From Gallionella straubiae (GTDB lineage: Bacteria > Pseudomonadota > Gammaproteobacteria > Burkholderiales > Gallionellaceae), in the NCBI RefSeq assembly GCF_051257895.1, contig NZ_CP194331.1:744001-808000 (forward strand): a stretch of DNA of 64,000 nt, in the 5' to 3' direction. Below the pieces are notes generated by a model. That model had not been told where the DNA came from, made no database searches, and saw only the letters and a program-made list of their open reading frames with translations. Below, one piece after another: positions 34,820-46,397 of this stretch (positions are counted from its first letter, which is position 1; each line of letters opens with the position of its first letter). The position numbers were made by a program, and so were the translations under genes.

Positions 34820-35924
34820 ATGGAAGCCGAACAACTCAACGCCCTTTCCAACCAGCTGCAGGACTTAAGTCTGCGTAGCGCCGAACTGCGGAGGTATCTT
34901 TGACTTCGATACCAAGCAGGAACGTTTAGTCGAAGTCTCGCAGCTCTCCGAAGACCCCGCCATCTGGAACGACGCGAAGCGCGCGCAGGAACTGGGACGC
35001 GAGCGCAAGATGCTGGAAGGCGTAGTGCTCGGCCTGACGGAAATCCAGCAGAATCTTTCCGACGCCGCCGAGCTGTTCGAGATGGCGAAGGCGGAAAACG
35101 ACGAGGGCAGCCTCCAGAGCATCGCCGCCGACGTGGAGGACGTGCAGAAGCGCGTCGAGGCGCTCGAATTCCGCCGCATGTTCTCCAACCCGGCCGACCC
35201 GAACAACTGCTTCATTGACATCCAGGCCGGCGCCGGCGGCACCGAGGCCTGCGACTGGGCATCCATGCTGCTGCGCATGTATCTGCGCTATTGTGAGCGC
35301 AAGGGGTTCCAGGTCGAAGTGCTGGAAGAAACGGCGGGCGACGTCGCCGGCATCCGCAGCGCCTCGCTGAAAGTCGAAGGGGAATACGCCTACGGCCACC
35401 TGCGCACTGAAACCGGCGTACACCGCCTGGTGCGCAAATCGCCGTTCGACTCCTCAGGCGGCCGTCATACCTCGTTCGCCAGCCTGTTCGTCTATCCCGA
35501 AGTGGACGACTCCATCGAGGTCGAAATCAATCCCGCCGACCTGCGCGTGGACACCTTCCGCGCATCCGGTGCCGGCGGCCAGCACATCAACAAAACCGAT
35601 TCGGCGATCCGCATCACCCACATCCCGACTGGCATCGTGGTGCAGTGCCAGAACGATCGCTCGCAGCACAAGAACCGCGCCGAAGCCATGTCCATGCTGA
35701 AATCGCGCCTGTACGAAGCTGAATTGCGCAAACGCCAGGCCGAACAGCAGAAACTGGAGGAAACCAAATCCGACGTCGGCTGGGGTCACCAGATCCGCAG
35801 CTACGTGCTGGACAACTCCCGCATCAAGGATCTTCGCACCAACGTAGAAATCTCCAACACGCAGAAGGTGCTCGACGGCGACCTCGACCCCTTCATCGAA
35901 GCCAGCCTGAAACAAGGCGTTTAA
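34820..35924 (+). CDS. prfB: Peptide chain release factor 2, made by programmed +1 frameshift
   Basis: Terminates translation at UGA and UAA. The first 27 codons from the ATG at 34820 end at an in-frame TGA (34901); after CTT the ribosome shifts +1 and continues from GAC at 34902, for 367 aa in total. The downstream frame has the anticodon-mimic motif KSPFDSSGG and the hydrolysis motif GAGGQHINK (GGQ). Autoregulation by RF2 level is the known consequence. In this genome UGA also means selenocysteine in fdnG, so RF2 and SelB compete there. lysS follows after 16 nt, the same order as in E. coli. Confidence 0.97.
34888..34903 (+). promoter_or_regulatory. prfB frameshift site
   Basis: The sequence GCGGAGGTATCTTTGA holds the internal SD (GGAGGT) directly before the CTT slippery codon and TGA stop. 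It matches the E. coli prfB site in every functional element. Confidence 0.95.
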
Positions 35925-35940
35925 TAAAAAGAGAACTATC

Positions 35941-37440
35941 ATGACCGAACAGACCGCACAATCTCAGGACACCAACCAGATCATCGCGGAACGCCGCGCC
36001 AAGCTGAATGCGATCCGCGAGCAGGGCGTCGCCTTCCCGAACGACTTCGAGCGCAAGCATCTCGCGGGCGATCTGCATGCCGAGTATGGCGAGAAGACGC
36101 ACGACGAACTGGAGGCCGCGCAGGTTCACGTCGCGGTGGCCGGGCGCATGATGCTGAAGCGCGTGATGGGCAAGGCCAGTTTCGCGACCATTCAGGACAT
36201 GAGCGGGCGCATCCAGCTATTCGTCAGCAACGGCGACACTGGCGAGGAGGCTCACAGCACCTTCAAGCACCACGACCTCGGCGACATCCTCGGCGCGGTC
36301 GGCGTGCTGTTCAAGACAAAGACCGGCGAGCTTTCCGTGCGCGTTACGCAAATACGCCTGCTGACCAAGGCGCTGCGTCCGCTGCCGGAGAAGTTCCACG
36401 GCCTGTCCGATCAGGAGCAGAAATACCGCCAGCGCTATCTCGACCTGATCACCAACGAGGACGCGCGCAAGGTGTTCATGACGCGCACCCGGATCATCCA
36501 GGCAATCCGCGAATTTTTCATCCGCCACGGTTATCTGGAAGTGGAGACGCCAATGATGCACCCGATCCCCGGCGGCGCGTCGGCCAAGCCGTTCGAGACG
36601 CACCACAACGCGCTGGACATGAAGATGTATTTGCGCATCGCGCCGGAACTCTACCTCAAGCGTCTGGTGGTGGGCGGCTTCGAGAAGGTGTTCGAGGTCA
36701 ACCGCAACTTCCGCAACGAGGGGCTGTCCACGCGGCACAACCCGGAATTCACCATGCTGGAATTCTACGAGGCGTACCGCGATTACAAATACCTGATGGA
36801 TTTCAGCGAGAGCCTGTTCCGCGAAGTGGCGCAGAAAGTGCTGGGCACAACGCTCATCACCTACCAGGGCAAACCACTCGACCTGGACAAGCCGTTCCAC
36901 CGCCTGACCATGGTGCAGGCGATCCAGAAATACCATCCGCAATTCACCGGCGCGCAACTCAACGACCGCGAGTTCGTCGTCAGCGAGCTGCAGGACCTCA
37001 AGGCGAAGTACAAGCCGGAGGACGGCCTCGGCGGGCTGCAACTGTCGCTGTTCGAGGAGCTTGCCGAGCCGCACCTGTTCGAACCGACCTTCATCGTCGA
37101 TTATCCCGTCGAGGTATCGCCGCTGGCGCGCAGCAGCGATACGCGCCCCGGCATCACCGAGCGCTTCGAACTGTTCATGGTCGGCCGCGAGATCGCCAAC
37201 GGTTTCTCCGAACTGAACGACGCCGAAGACCAGGCCGCGCGCTTCGACGCGCAGGTCGCGGCGAAGGAAGCCGGCGACGAAGAGGCAATGTACAAGGACA
37301 ACGACTATGTGCGCGCGCTGGAATACGGCCTGCCCCCGACCGCCGGCCAGGGCATCGGCATCGACCGCCTGGTGATGCTGCTCACCGACAGCGCGAGCAT
37401 CCGCGACGTGATCCTGTTCCCGCACATGCGGCCGGAGTAA
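35941..37440 (+). CDS. lysS: Lysyl-tRNA synthetase, class II
   Basis: Charges tRNA-Lys. The OB-fold anticodon domain (about residues 65-150, VAGRMMLKRVMGKASFATIQD) is followed by the class II catalytic domain with motif 2 (FEVNRNFRNEGLSTRHNPEF) and motif 3 (GIGIDRLVMLLTD). Length 499 aa is normal. It lies 16 nt after prfB and likely shares its transcript. Confidence 0.97.
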   Translation: MTEQTAQSQDTNQIIAERRAKLNAIREQGVAFPNDFERKHLAGDLHAEYGEKTHDELEAAQVHVAVAGRMMLKRVMGKASFATIQDMSGRIQLFVSNGDTGEEAHSTFKHHDLGDILGAVGVLFKTKTGELSVRVTQIRLLTKALRPLPEKFHGLSDQEQKYRQRYLDLITNEDARKVFMTRTRIIQAIREFFIRHGYLEVETPMMHPIPGGASAKPFETHHNALDMKMYLRIAPELYLKRLVVGGFEKVFEVNRNFRNEGLSTRHNPEFTMLEFYEAYRDYKYLMDFSESLFREVAQKVLGTTLITYQGKPLDLDKPFHRLTMVQAIQKYHPQFTGAQLNDREFVVSELQDLKAKYKPEDGLGGLQLSLFEELAEPHLFEPTFIVDYPVEVSPLARSSDTRPGITERFELFMVGREIANGFSELNDAEDQAARFDAQVAAKEAGDEEAMYKDNDYVRALEYGLPPTAGQGIGIDRLVMLLTDSASIRDVILFPHMRPE

Positions 37441-37451
37441 CGCAGTCGCGC

Positions 37452-39617
<2,166 letters not shown>

Positions 39618-39683
39618 AATGGAGTTATTCGGCTTCTCTGCAGAAGCGCAGGCGGTTAGGACCGTTCCTGCTGGAGTAAAACA

Positions 39684-40169
39684 CTAGTGAATATGGCCAC
39701 CTTCATCGTGCACATGCCCATGCGCCAGCTCCTCTGAGGTAGCCGGGCGCACGCCGGTCACGGTGCAATTGAAGGACAGCGTCTTGCCGGCCAGCGGATG
39801 GTTGCCGTCCACCGTCACTTCGTCGTCGGTCACATCCACCACGGTGTAGAGCAGATAATCCTCATCTTCGGAATTATCGGGGCCGCCCTCGAACTGCATG
39901 CCAACCTTGACATCCTCGGGAAATGCATTGCGCGCCTCCACCTCGACCAGCTCGTGGTCATATTCGCCGAAAGCATCGTCGGGCTGCAGGGTCACGTTGC
40001 ATTGGTCGCCGACATCCTTGCCGTGCAAGGCCTCTTCGACCAGTGGAAAAATACCGTCATAGCCGCCATGCAGATAGCTGACCGGATCCTCGACCTTTTC
40101 CAGCAGTTCGCCCGTGGAGTCGAACAATTCGTAGCGCAGCGAAACAACGGTATCTTTGGCAATTTTCAT
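39684..40169 (-). CDS. slyD: FKBP-type peptidyl-prolyl isomerase, SlyD-like
   Basis: A 161-aa cytoplasmic chaperone and prolyl isomerase with the FKBP halves (LRYELFDSTGELLE, YLHGGYDGIFPLVEEAL) interrupted by the insert-in-flap domain. A short His-rich tail (HGHVHDEGGHIH) could bind Ni, as in SlyD. Its ATG overlaps the bcp stop by 4 nt, so the two stress proteins are coupled. Confidence 0.92.
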   Translation of the reverse strand: MKIAKDTVVSLRYELFDSTGELLEKVEDPVSYLHGGYDGIFPLVEEALHGKDVGDQCNVTLQPDDAFGEYDHELVEVEARNAFPEDVKVGMQFEGGPDNSEDEDYLLYTVVDVTDDEVTVDGNHPLAGKTLSFNCTVTGVRPATSEELAHGHVHDEGGHIH

Positions 40170-40645
40170 TTCAGTTCCTTTATCAGTTTAAAGACTTCCT
40201 GCGCGTGTCCATGTGCATGAACGCCATACATCACATGGCGCAACATGCCCTGCTTGTCAATCACAAAAGTGGATCGTTGGACGGCATGCTTTTTGTGCCC
40301 GTCCACTTCCTTTTCAACCATCACGCCATAGCGCTTGCAGACACGCGCCTCGGGGTCGGAGAGCAGCAGTACCGACAGCCCGTATTTGTCGCGAAACGAC
40401 GCATGGCTCAGGCAATCATCGCGGCTGATGCCGACCACGAGGGTATCCAGCTTGACGAAATCGTCATCGAGTTCGCTGAACTCGTTGGCTTCCATGGAAC
40501 AGCCCGGTGTATTGTCCTTGGGGTAAAAATACAGCACGACATTTTTTTTGCCCCGCTGCGAGGTAAGCACAAAAGTTTCCATGTCCGCATCCGGCAATTC
40601 GAAATGCGGTGCTTCCATTCCGGTAGTGAGATGAACAGTCTGCAT
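40166..40645 (-). CDS. bcp: Thioredoxin-dependent peroxiredoxin of the BCP/PrxQ family
   Basis: Reduces hydroperoxides. The peroxidatic cysteine lies in the KDNTPGCSMEANEF segment (about residue 49). The usual resolving cysteine five residues later (PGCTxEAC) is Asn here, so this is either a 1-Cys form or uses another cysteine such as that in RDDCLSH or ARVCKRYG. 159 aa; start MQTVHLTTGMEAPHF. Upstream of slyD. Confidence 0.9.
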   Translation of the reverse strand: MQTVHLTTGMEAPHFELPDADMETFVLTSQRGKKNVVLYFYPKDNTPGCSMEANEFSELDDDFVKLDTLVVGISRDDCLSHASFRDKYGLSVLLLSDPEARVCKRYGVMVEKEVDGHKKHAVQRSTFVIDKQGMLRHVMYGVHAHGHAQEVFKLIKELK

Positions 40646-40839
40646 AGATGTTTCCCCCTATGCGGCATTTTAAACACATTTCGGCTGCATTATAAAAATT
40701 TTTGTGCCGCCATATCCGGCATGGGACAACTATAATCCTACCCATTAAAAATTGTGCTGCATGCCCGATCGGATGAAATGCTTTACCGGCGATACTTGGG
40801 CAGCTAATATTTTCCCCCTCTGGATTTCAGGAGCAAATC

Positions 40840-41331
40840 ATGAGTGACGGCACGCTGCAACACACCAGACTGGACGGCATCGTGGACTACACTGCCGCAC
40901 TGGATACGCTGTGCAAGCTGGCGCGCCGCGATCTGTGTCTGTTTGACAAGAACTTCGACGGCCTGGGATTCAACACCGAAGTGCGTTACGAGACGCTGCG
41001 CAGTTTCCTGCTCGCAAGCCCCGCCAACCGGCTGTTCGTGCTGGTGCACGATACCCGCTACCTGTCCACCCTGTGTCCACGCATGATGATGCTGCTGCAC
41101 CGGTTCGGCAGCAGCATGTTCATCCATCAAACGCCTGACAGGCTTCATCAGGTCACCGAATCCTTTTCGGTTGCGGATGACGCCCATTATGTGCGCCGTT
41201 TCCACTTCGACGACCCGCGCGGCATCCTGGCGCAGCACGACCCGGAAAATGCGCGCATCCTGAAATCCCGTTTCATGGAAATGTGGGGGGCTTCACACCC
41301 GGCAGCAGCCACTTCAAGGCTCGGGCTGTAA
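40840..41331 (+). CDS. DUF7931-like (phospholipase-D-like fold) protein
   Basis: A 163-aa protein of unknown role. The segment LARRDLCLFDKNFDGLGF, followed by FVLVHDTRYLSTLCPRMMMLLHRF and HQTPDRLHQVTESFSVADD, matches a betaproteobacterial family with a PLD-like N-terminal half but without the HxK catalytic motif. It is divergent from bcp across a 194-bp gap. Confidence 0.65.
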   Translation: MSDGTLQHTRLDGIVDYTAALDTLCKLARRDLCLFDKNFDGLGFNTEVRYETLRSFLLASPANRLFVLVHDTRYLSTLCPRMMMLLHRFGSSMFIHQTPDRLHQVTESFSVADDAHYVRRFHFDDPRGILAQHDPENARILKSRFMEMWGASHPAAATSRLGL

Positions 41332-41483
41332 AAAATAGTTGCCGCCCCCCCTTGTTTTCCTGTATGCAAGAGCTAGAATACGCCGCCTTCGATTTGGGGG
41401 TATTCCCGTTTCGATTTCGGGAGCTTCAAAATCAGGTAAAAAATTTTGTGCTTTTTAACTTCAATCTCCCAAGGAAATTAATA

Positions 41484-41741
41484 ATGAAACTCTCTGCTCT
41501 CGTTGCTGCTCTGCTGGCTCTTGCCTTGACCGCTTGTGGTGGAAAACCTGCTGAAGCTCCTGCTGCCGCACCGGCTCCTGCCGCTGCTCCCGCACCGGCT
41601 CCTGCTGCTGAAGCCGCTTCCGCACCTGCTGCAGCTGCAGCTCCCGCTGCTGAAGCTGCTCCGGCTGCTGCTGCCGCTCCTGCTGCAGCAGCACCTGCAG
41701 CAGCACCTGCACCTGCTGCTGCACCTGCTGCAAAGCACTAA
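41484..41741 (+). CDS. Ala/Pro-rich small lipoprotein
   Basis: An 85-aa protein with a lipoprotein signal (MKLSALVAALLALALTACGG, lipobox LTAC), after which nearly all residues are Ala, Pro or Glu in (APA)n-type repeats, ending in KH. AAGGAA lies 7 nt before the ATG. The extended Ala/Pro rod could span the periplasm, but no function is known. The repetitive DNA (GCTGCTCC-like units) is prone to length change. A good terminator follows. Confidence 0.75.
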   Translation: MKLSALVAALLALALTACGGKPAEAPAAAPAPAAAPAPAPAAEAASAPAAAAAPAAEAAPAAAAAPAAAAPAAAPAPAAAPAAKH

Positions 41742-41764
41742 GCATCGCGCTTCTCAAGCAGTAC

Positions 41765-41795
41765 AAAAAGCCGGCGCAAGCCGGCTTTTTTATTT
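41765..41795 (+). terminator. Rho-independent terminator
   Basis: GCCGGC-gcaa-GCCGGC stem preceded by five A and followed by TTTTTTTATTTT. It ends the lipoprotein gene, and on the opposite strand it can end the dapA-bamC-MBL operon. Confidence 0.92.
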
Positions 41796-41807
41796 TCCTC
41801 ACCCTGC

Positions 41808-42575
41808 TCAGATAATTTCGCGCCAGCCGAACCCCTCTTCCTGCGTCGCCACTTCCACCCAGCTCGCTTCGCAGTTCAACGCGCCACTCAACGCCTGCAC
41901 CGCGAGCCCTGCAGTGTTGTTTTTGCGGCTCAGGTGCGCGGCAACCAGATGCTGCAGACGGCTCGCATCCAGCCGGCCCAGAATACCGGCAGCATCCCGG
42001 TTGTTCAGATGTCCGAAGCGCCCGCCCACGCGCTGCTTGAGACTGTATGGATAATCGCCGTCCCTCAGCATGCCGCTGTCATGATTGCATTCCAGCACCA
42101 GCGCATGGCAACCACTCAGGGTCTGTTCGATATATGCCGTGCTGCAGCCGGCATCGGTCAGTACGCCAAGCCGCCGTGCGCCATCGCTGAAAACAAACTG
42201 TACCGGCTCGACTGCATCGTGCGGAACCGGGTAGGGGGTAATTTGGATCTCACCGATTGCAAATGCTTGGTGGGGATCGATTTCATGGAGACAGGTAATA
42301 TCGGAAAAATCTACTGCCTGGCTGCGCAAGGTGCCGTGGGTAAGCCAGACCGGCAGGTTGAATTTTCGCGCCAGCCGTGCCACACCGCCAATGTGGTCGC
42401 CATGCTCATGCGTGACGGCAATGCCGCTCAGTTGATCAGCGGATACTCCCAGCCGCGCCAGCCGCGAAACCGTGTCCTGCAAGCCGAAGCCGCAGTCCAT
42501 CAGCACCAGCGTCCGGCCGGCAGCAACCAGCAGTGCATTGCCTTCGCTGCCGCTGCCCAGAGAGGCGAACTTCAT
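41808..42575 (-). CDS. Metallo-beta-lactamase-fold hydrolase (YycJ-like)
   Basis: A 255-aa soluble enzyme with the two-metal signature HEHGDHIGG (about residues 57-65), GSGSEGNALLV at the N-terminus and a later LECNHD. It resembles the YycJ/WalJ group of presumed nucleases. Start is set at MKFASLGSGSEGN (42575), 18 nt after the bamC stop; a TTG immediately after that stop is less likely. It is the last gene of the dapA-bamC operon. Confidence 0.85.
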   Translation of the reverse strand: MKFASLGSGSEGNALLVAAGRTLVLMDCGFGLQDTVSRLARLGVSADQLSGIAVTHEHGDHIGGVARLARKFNLPVWLTHGTLRSQAVDFSDITCLHEIDPHQAFAIGEIQITPYPVPHDAVEPVQFVFSDGARRLGVLTDAGCSTAYIEQTLSGCHALVLECNHDSGMLRDGDYPYSLKQRVGGRFGHLNNRDAAGILGRLDASRLQHLVAAHLSRKNNTAGLAVQALSGALNCEASWVEVATQEEGFGWREII

Positions 42576-42593
42576 GAAGCAGGCTGCCGGCAA

Positions 42594-43277
42594 CTACTGA
42601 TTGATATTCTTGTAAATCGCCTCAACCATCTGCTTGGCCGCATCATCGCTCGCGCCGTCCTGATCGGTAACGGACACTTCGCATGCCGCACCGCCATCCT
42701 TGACGTTCACGCGATAACGCGTATTGTTGTTTTCGCCGCTCTTCCAGAACTGCAGCTTATCCAGCCAGTCGCGCTCCACCTTGGCCGGGCGCAGGAAGTA
42801 GATGCCCCTGGCACGATCCTTGTCTTCCACCGCCAGCCCGGCGCGCTCGATAGCCAGCCCTGCCCTGCGCCAAGAGCGGTCGAACGTATCGTTAACCACG
42901 ATAATCTTGCTGCCGTCGAAAATCTCCTCCAGGCTGGCCGATCCTGCCGGTCCGGAGGCATTGATCGTCGTTTTGCTGCTTGTTGCCGTCACGCTGGCTG
43001 CCCTGGTTTCGCTCGCTGACGCTTCCTTGGTATCGCCGGCTTGGGCTGCACCACCCTTGCGGTACTGGGAATAAGTCGCCACCCCTTCATCTTCGCCCTG
43101 CGGCACCTTGAAGCGTTCATCGCTAGGGGGCGTAGTCAGGTCAGGCGGCACTTCGAGCGCCGGAACCTGGCCAGCCTCGGTACCGTAATCGACACGCTTG
43201 CCGCCCAGGCCAAGCGACTTGCAACCCGCCAGCGAAACCAGCGCCACACAGAAAATCCCGATCTGCCAAACTTTCAT
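42594..43277 (-). CDS. bamC: Outer membrane assembly lipoprotein BamC
   Basis: A lipoprotein with signal MKVWQIGIFCVALVSLAGC (lipobox LAGC) and the BamC N-terminal region (RVDYGTEAGQVPALEVPPDL) that contacts BamD, then a C-terminal helix-grip domain (RSWRRAGLAIERAGLAVEDKD). 227 aa, shorter than E. coli BamC (344 aa), lacking the second helix-grip domain. AGGAGA precedes the ATG at 43277. Position after dapA (dapA-nlpB order) is conserved. Confidence 0.88.
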   Translation of the reverse strand: MKVWQIGIFCVALVSLAGCKSLGLGGKRVDYGTEAGQVPALEVPPDLTTPPSDERFKVPQGEDEGVATYSQYRKGGAAQAGDTKEASASETRAASVTATSSKTTINASGPAGSASLEEIFDGSKIIVVNDTFDRSWRRAGLAIERAGLAVEDKDRARGIYFLRPAKVERDWLDKLQFWKSGENNNTRYRVNVKDGGAACEVSVTDQDGASDDAAKQMVEAIYKNINQ

Positions 43278-43302
43278 TGTTTCTCTCCTGCTATACAGCC
43301 AA

Positions 43303-44181
43303 TTAATTGAGTGCGCCGGCCTGGCGCATCGCCACCTCGACCGCCCCGTGCGCAGATTGCGACAGGGGCGTGAGCGGCAGGCGCAACGCATTTTTCATCT
43401 TGCCCATGCGCGCCACCGCCCACTTCACCGGGATCGGATTAGCCTCGACGAACAAGTTGCGGTGCAAGCCGAGCAAGCGGAAATTGATTTCGCGCGCCCT
43501 CGCAACCTCGCCGTTCAGGGCCGCCGCACACATCTCGTGCATCAGCCCCGGCGCGATGTTCGCCGTCACCGAAATCGTGCCGTGCGCGCCGAGCAGCATC
43601 AAGGCCAGCGTGCTGGCGTCGTCGCCGCTGTATACCGCAAAGCCTTCCGGCGCGCGCTGCAGCAGGTCGCTGCCGCGCTCGATGTTGCCGGTCGCGTCCT
43701 TGATGCCGACGATATTGGAAATCTGCGCCAGGCGCAGCACGGTGTCGTTGCTCATGTCCGCCACAGTGCGTCCCGGCACGTTGTACAGGATGTGCGGCAT
43801 ATCCACCGCCTCGGCGATGGTCCTGAAGTGCTGGTACAGACCTTCCTGGGTCGGCTTGTTGTAATAGGGCACCACCGTCAGCGACGCCTCCGCGCCGGCC
43901 TTTTTCGCGAACGCCGCCAGCTCGATCGCCTCCCGGGTCGAGTTCGCCCCGGTTCCGGCGATGACTGGAATGCGCCCGGCCGCGTGCTTCACCGCCTCGG
44001 CGATCAGCAGCTCATGTTCCGCCACGTCCACGGTGGGCGATTCGCCGGTGGTACCGACCACCACGATGCCGTCCGTCCCCTGCGCGATGTGAAAATCAAT
44101 CAATGCCCGGAATGCCACCAAGTCGAGGCTGCCGTCCTCGTGCATCGGCGTGACGATTGCAACGATACTGCCCTTGATCAT
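43303..44181 (-). CDS. dapA: 4-hydroxy-tetrahydrodipicolinate synthase
   Basis: Condenses pyruvate with aspartate semialdehyde for lysine and diaminopimelate. The Schiff-base lysine is in GIKDATGN; the family segments GTTGESPTVD and PYYNKPTQEGLYQHF are present. Start MIKGSIVAIVTPMHEDG at 44181 with AGGAAA upstream gives 292 aa, the usual length. It heads the operon with bamC and the MBL gene. Confidence 0.96.
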   Translation of the reverse strand: MIKGSIVAIVTPMHEDGSLDLVAFRALIDFHIAQGTDGIVVVGTTGESPTVDVAEHELLIAEAVKHAAGRIPVIAGTGANSTREAIELAAFAKKAGAEASLTVVPYYNKPTQEGLYQHFRTIAEAVDMPHILYNVPGRTVADMSNDTVLRLAQISNIVGIKDATGNIERGSDLLQRAPEGFAVYSGDDASTLALMLLGAHGTISVTANIAPGLMHEMCAAALNGEVARAREINFRLLGLHRNLFVEANPIPVKWAVARMGKMKNALRLPLTPLSQSAHGAVEVAMRQAGALN

Positions 44182-44303
44182 TTTTCCTGCCACCAAAATA
44201 AAGTGCTGCATTCTACCGCAATACGGCAACGCGCCAAAGGGCGGCGCGACAAAAGATGCGCCCCTGTGGAATAATGGCGCCACTGTTGAATTTACCCTTT
44301 GCC

Positions 44304-44537
44304 ATGCCTTCGACCACCCTGGCCACCCTGCACCCCGGCGAGTCCGCGACCATCGTCGCGATCCACGCCGAAGAAGCCCTGCATCAGCGCCTGCTCGCGC
44401 TGGGCTTCCGCAGCGGCAACCAGATCGAGCTGATCCGCAAGGCCAGCTTCTCCGGCCCCCTGCAGGTGCGCATCGGCACCACCGACATCCTGCTGCGGCG
44501 CAGCGAGGCCGCCAAGATCACGGTGTGCAAGGTATGA
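44304..44537 (+). CDS. feoA: Ferrous iron transport protein A
   Basis: A 77-aa SH3-like protein (MPSTTLATLHPGESATI...LLALGFRSGNQIEL) that acts with FeoB in Fe(II) uptake. Start at 44304; its TGA overlaps the feoB ATG by 4 nt. Divergent from dapA. Confidence 0.93.
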   Translation: MPSTTLATLHPGESATIVAIHAEEALHQRLLALGFRSGNQIELIRKASFSGPLQVRIGTTDILLRRSEAAKITVCKV

Positions 44538-46321
44538 AGCGCGTCGCGTTGCTCGGCATGCCCAACACCGGCAAGTCCACCCTATTCAACCGCCTGACCG
44601 GGGGCGCGGCGCGCGTCGGCAACTGGCCGGGCATCACCGTCGAACTGCTCAGCGGCAAGATCCTGCTGGGCAGCGACATGGTGGAAGTCATCGACCTGCC
44701 CGGCATCTACGACCTGCACGGCTTCTCGGACGACGAGCAGGTGGTGCGCCACTTCCTGCACGACAACGTGCCGGATCTCGCGCTGGTCATCCTCAACGCC
44801 ACGCAGATCGAGCGCCAGATGAGCCTGCTGCTGCAGCTCAAGCAGCTCAACATGAACATGGTGGTGCTGCTCAACATGGCGGACGAAGCCAAAAAATACG
44901 GCATCACCATCGACGGCCGAAAAATGTCCGATCTGCTGGGCGTGCCAGTGTTCCTGCTCAGCGGCAAATACGGCAACGGCTACCCGGAAGCCCTGCAGGC
45001 GATCACCAAGGCGCTGCGCTATCCCACGCCCGGCATGGCCGAACAACTGCGCAGCAAGCTCGAGCAGGACGTGCATATCGAAGCGGAAATGGCGCGCGTG
45101 CTCAAGCATGCCGTACAAATCCCGGCGCAACTGCCGGAAAACCTCACCGAGAAACTCGACCGCGTGATGCTGCACCCGTGGCTGGGGCTGCCGATCTTCT
45201 TCGCCATCATGTACCTGCTGTTTCAGGGTATCTTCCTGCTCGGACAGCCGCTGCAAAACGGCGTCGCCGCGCTGTTCACCTGGCTGCGCGAGGCCGCGCT
45301 CGCACCGCTGCTGGGCGGGCTGCCGCAAGCCGTGCAAGGGCTGCTGCTCGATGGCATCTACAACGGCGTCGCCACCGTCGCCGCCTTCGTGCCGGTCATC
45401 GTGCTGTTCTTCCTGTTCATGGCGATGGTGGAAGACAGCGGCTACCTGTCGCGCGCCGCATTCCTGATGGATGCGCTGATGGCGCGCCTCGGGCTGGACG
45501 GGCGCGGCTTCGTCATGCTGCTGATGGGCTTCGGCTGCAACGTGCCCGCGCTGATGGGCACCCGCGTGATGCGCTCGCGCGCGATGCGCCTGCTCACCAT
45601 GCTGGTGATTCCGTTCTCGCTGTGCTCGGCGCGCCTGCAGGTGTTCGCGTTCATCACCGCCGCGCTGTTCTCACCCAGGAACGCGCCGATCGTCTTGTTC
45701 AGCTTGTACCTGTTCAGCTTCGTCGCCGCGATCCTCACCGCACTGCTGTTCAAGAGCAAGTTCCAGAGCAGCGAACCGTTCGTGCTGGAACTGCCACCGT
45801 ACCGATTCCCCACTGCCTACCAGATCGTCATGCGCGGCTGGCTGGAAATCCAGCACTTCCTGCGCCGCGCCACCAAGTTCATCATCGCCGGCGTCGTGCT
45901 GATCTGGCTGCTAACCCACCTGCCGCCGTCCGCCGCGCCCGCCAGCAGCGACACGCTGGCCGGCATGATCGGCGGCTTCCTGCAACCTATCTTCGCACCG
46001 ATCGGCATCAACGAACAGCTCACCATCGCGCTGCTCTTCGGCTTCGTCGCCAAGGAAATCGTCATCGGTGCGCTCGCGGTGATCTACGGCCTGAGCGGCA
46101 CAGCGCTGAGCAACGTGCTGGGGCAGCAACTGGACTGGGTGCAGGCCTACAGCTTCATGCTGTTCACCCTGATCTACATGCCGTGCATCTCGGCCATCGC
46201 CACGCTGCGCAGCGAATCCAAGAACATGGGCTTCACCCTGTTCTCCATCGGCTGGTCGCTGGCCCTCGCCTGGCTGGCAAGCTTCGCGTTCTACCAGGGT
46301 GCGCGGGCGCTGGGGTACTAA
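44534..46321 (+). CDS. feoB: Ferrous iron transporter B
   Basis: GTP-gated Fe(II) permease. The N-terminal G domain shows G1 GMPNTGKST, switch I GNWPGITVE and G3 DLPGIYDL; it is followed by the helical spacer and the membrane part with the Gate motif LMGFGCNVPALMGTR and about 8-10 helices. At 595 aa it is at the short end compared with about 770 aa in E. coli. FeoC is absent. Uptake of ferrous iron fits a microaerophilic iron-rich lifestyle. Confidence 0.95.
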   Translation: MKRVALLGMPNTGKSTLFNRLTGGAARVGNWPGITVELLSGKILLGSDMVEVIDLPGIYDLHGFSDDEQVVRHFLHDNVPDLALVILNATQIERQMSLLLQLKQLNMNMVVLLNMADEAKKYGITIDGRKMSDLLGVPVFLLSGKYGNGYPEALQAITKALRYPTPGMAEQLRSKLEQDVHIEAEMARVLKHAVQIPAQLPENLTEKLDRVMLHPWLGLPIFFAIMYLLFQGIFLLGQPLQNGVAALFTWLREAALAPLLGGLPQAVQGLLLDGIYNGVATVAAFVPVIVLFFLFMAMVEDSGYLSRAAFLMDALMARLGLDGRGFVMLLMGFGCNVPALMGTRVMRSRAMRLLTMLVIPFSLCSARLQVFAFITAALFSPRNAPIVLFSLYLFSFVAAILTALLFKSKFQSSEPFVLELPPYRFPTAYQIVMRGWLEIQHFLRRATKFIIAGVVLIWLLTHLPPSAAPASSDTLAGMIGGFLQPIFAPIGINEQLTIALLFGFVAKEIVIGALAVIYGLSGTALSNVLGQQLDWVQAYSFMLFTLIYMPCISAIATLRSESKNMGFTLFSIGWSLALAWLASFAFYQGARALGY

Positions 46322-46397
46322 GCAGCATTTCAATGCTGCAATGGCAGACGCTGACAACCGCAACAATGCGTCACTATTAGTGGTATAGTCCGCCGCC

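Noticed and set aside
34901..34903. prfB broken by a premature stop
   Set aside because: The TGA is part of the conserved programmed frameshift site with its internal SD; the gene is intact.
41332..41483. Possible N-terminal extension of the Ala/Pro lipoprotein from 41283
   Set aside because: The signal peptide and lipobox start exactly at 41484 with an SD; the extension has neither.
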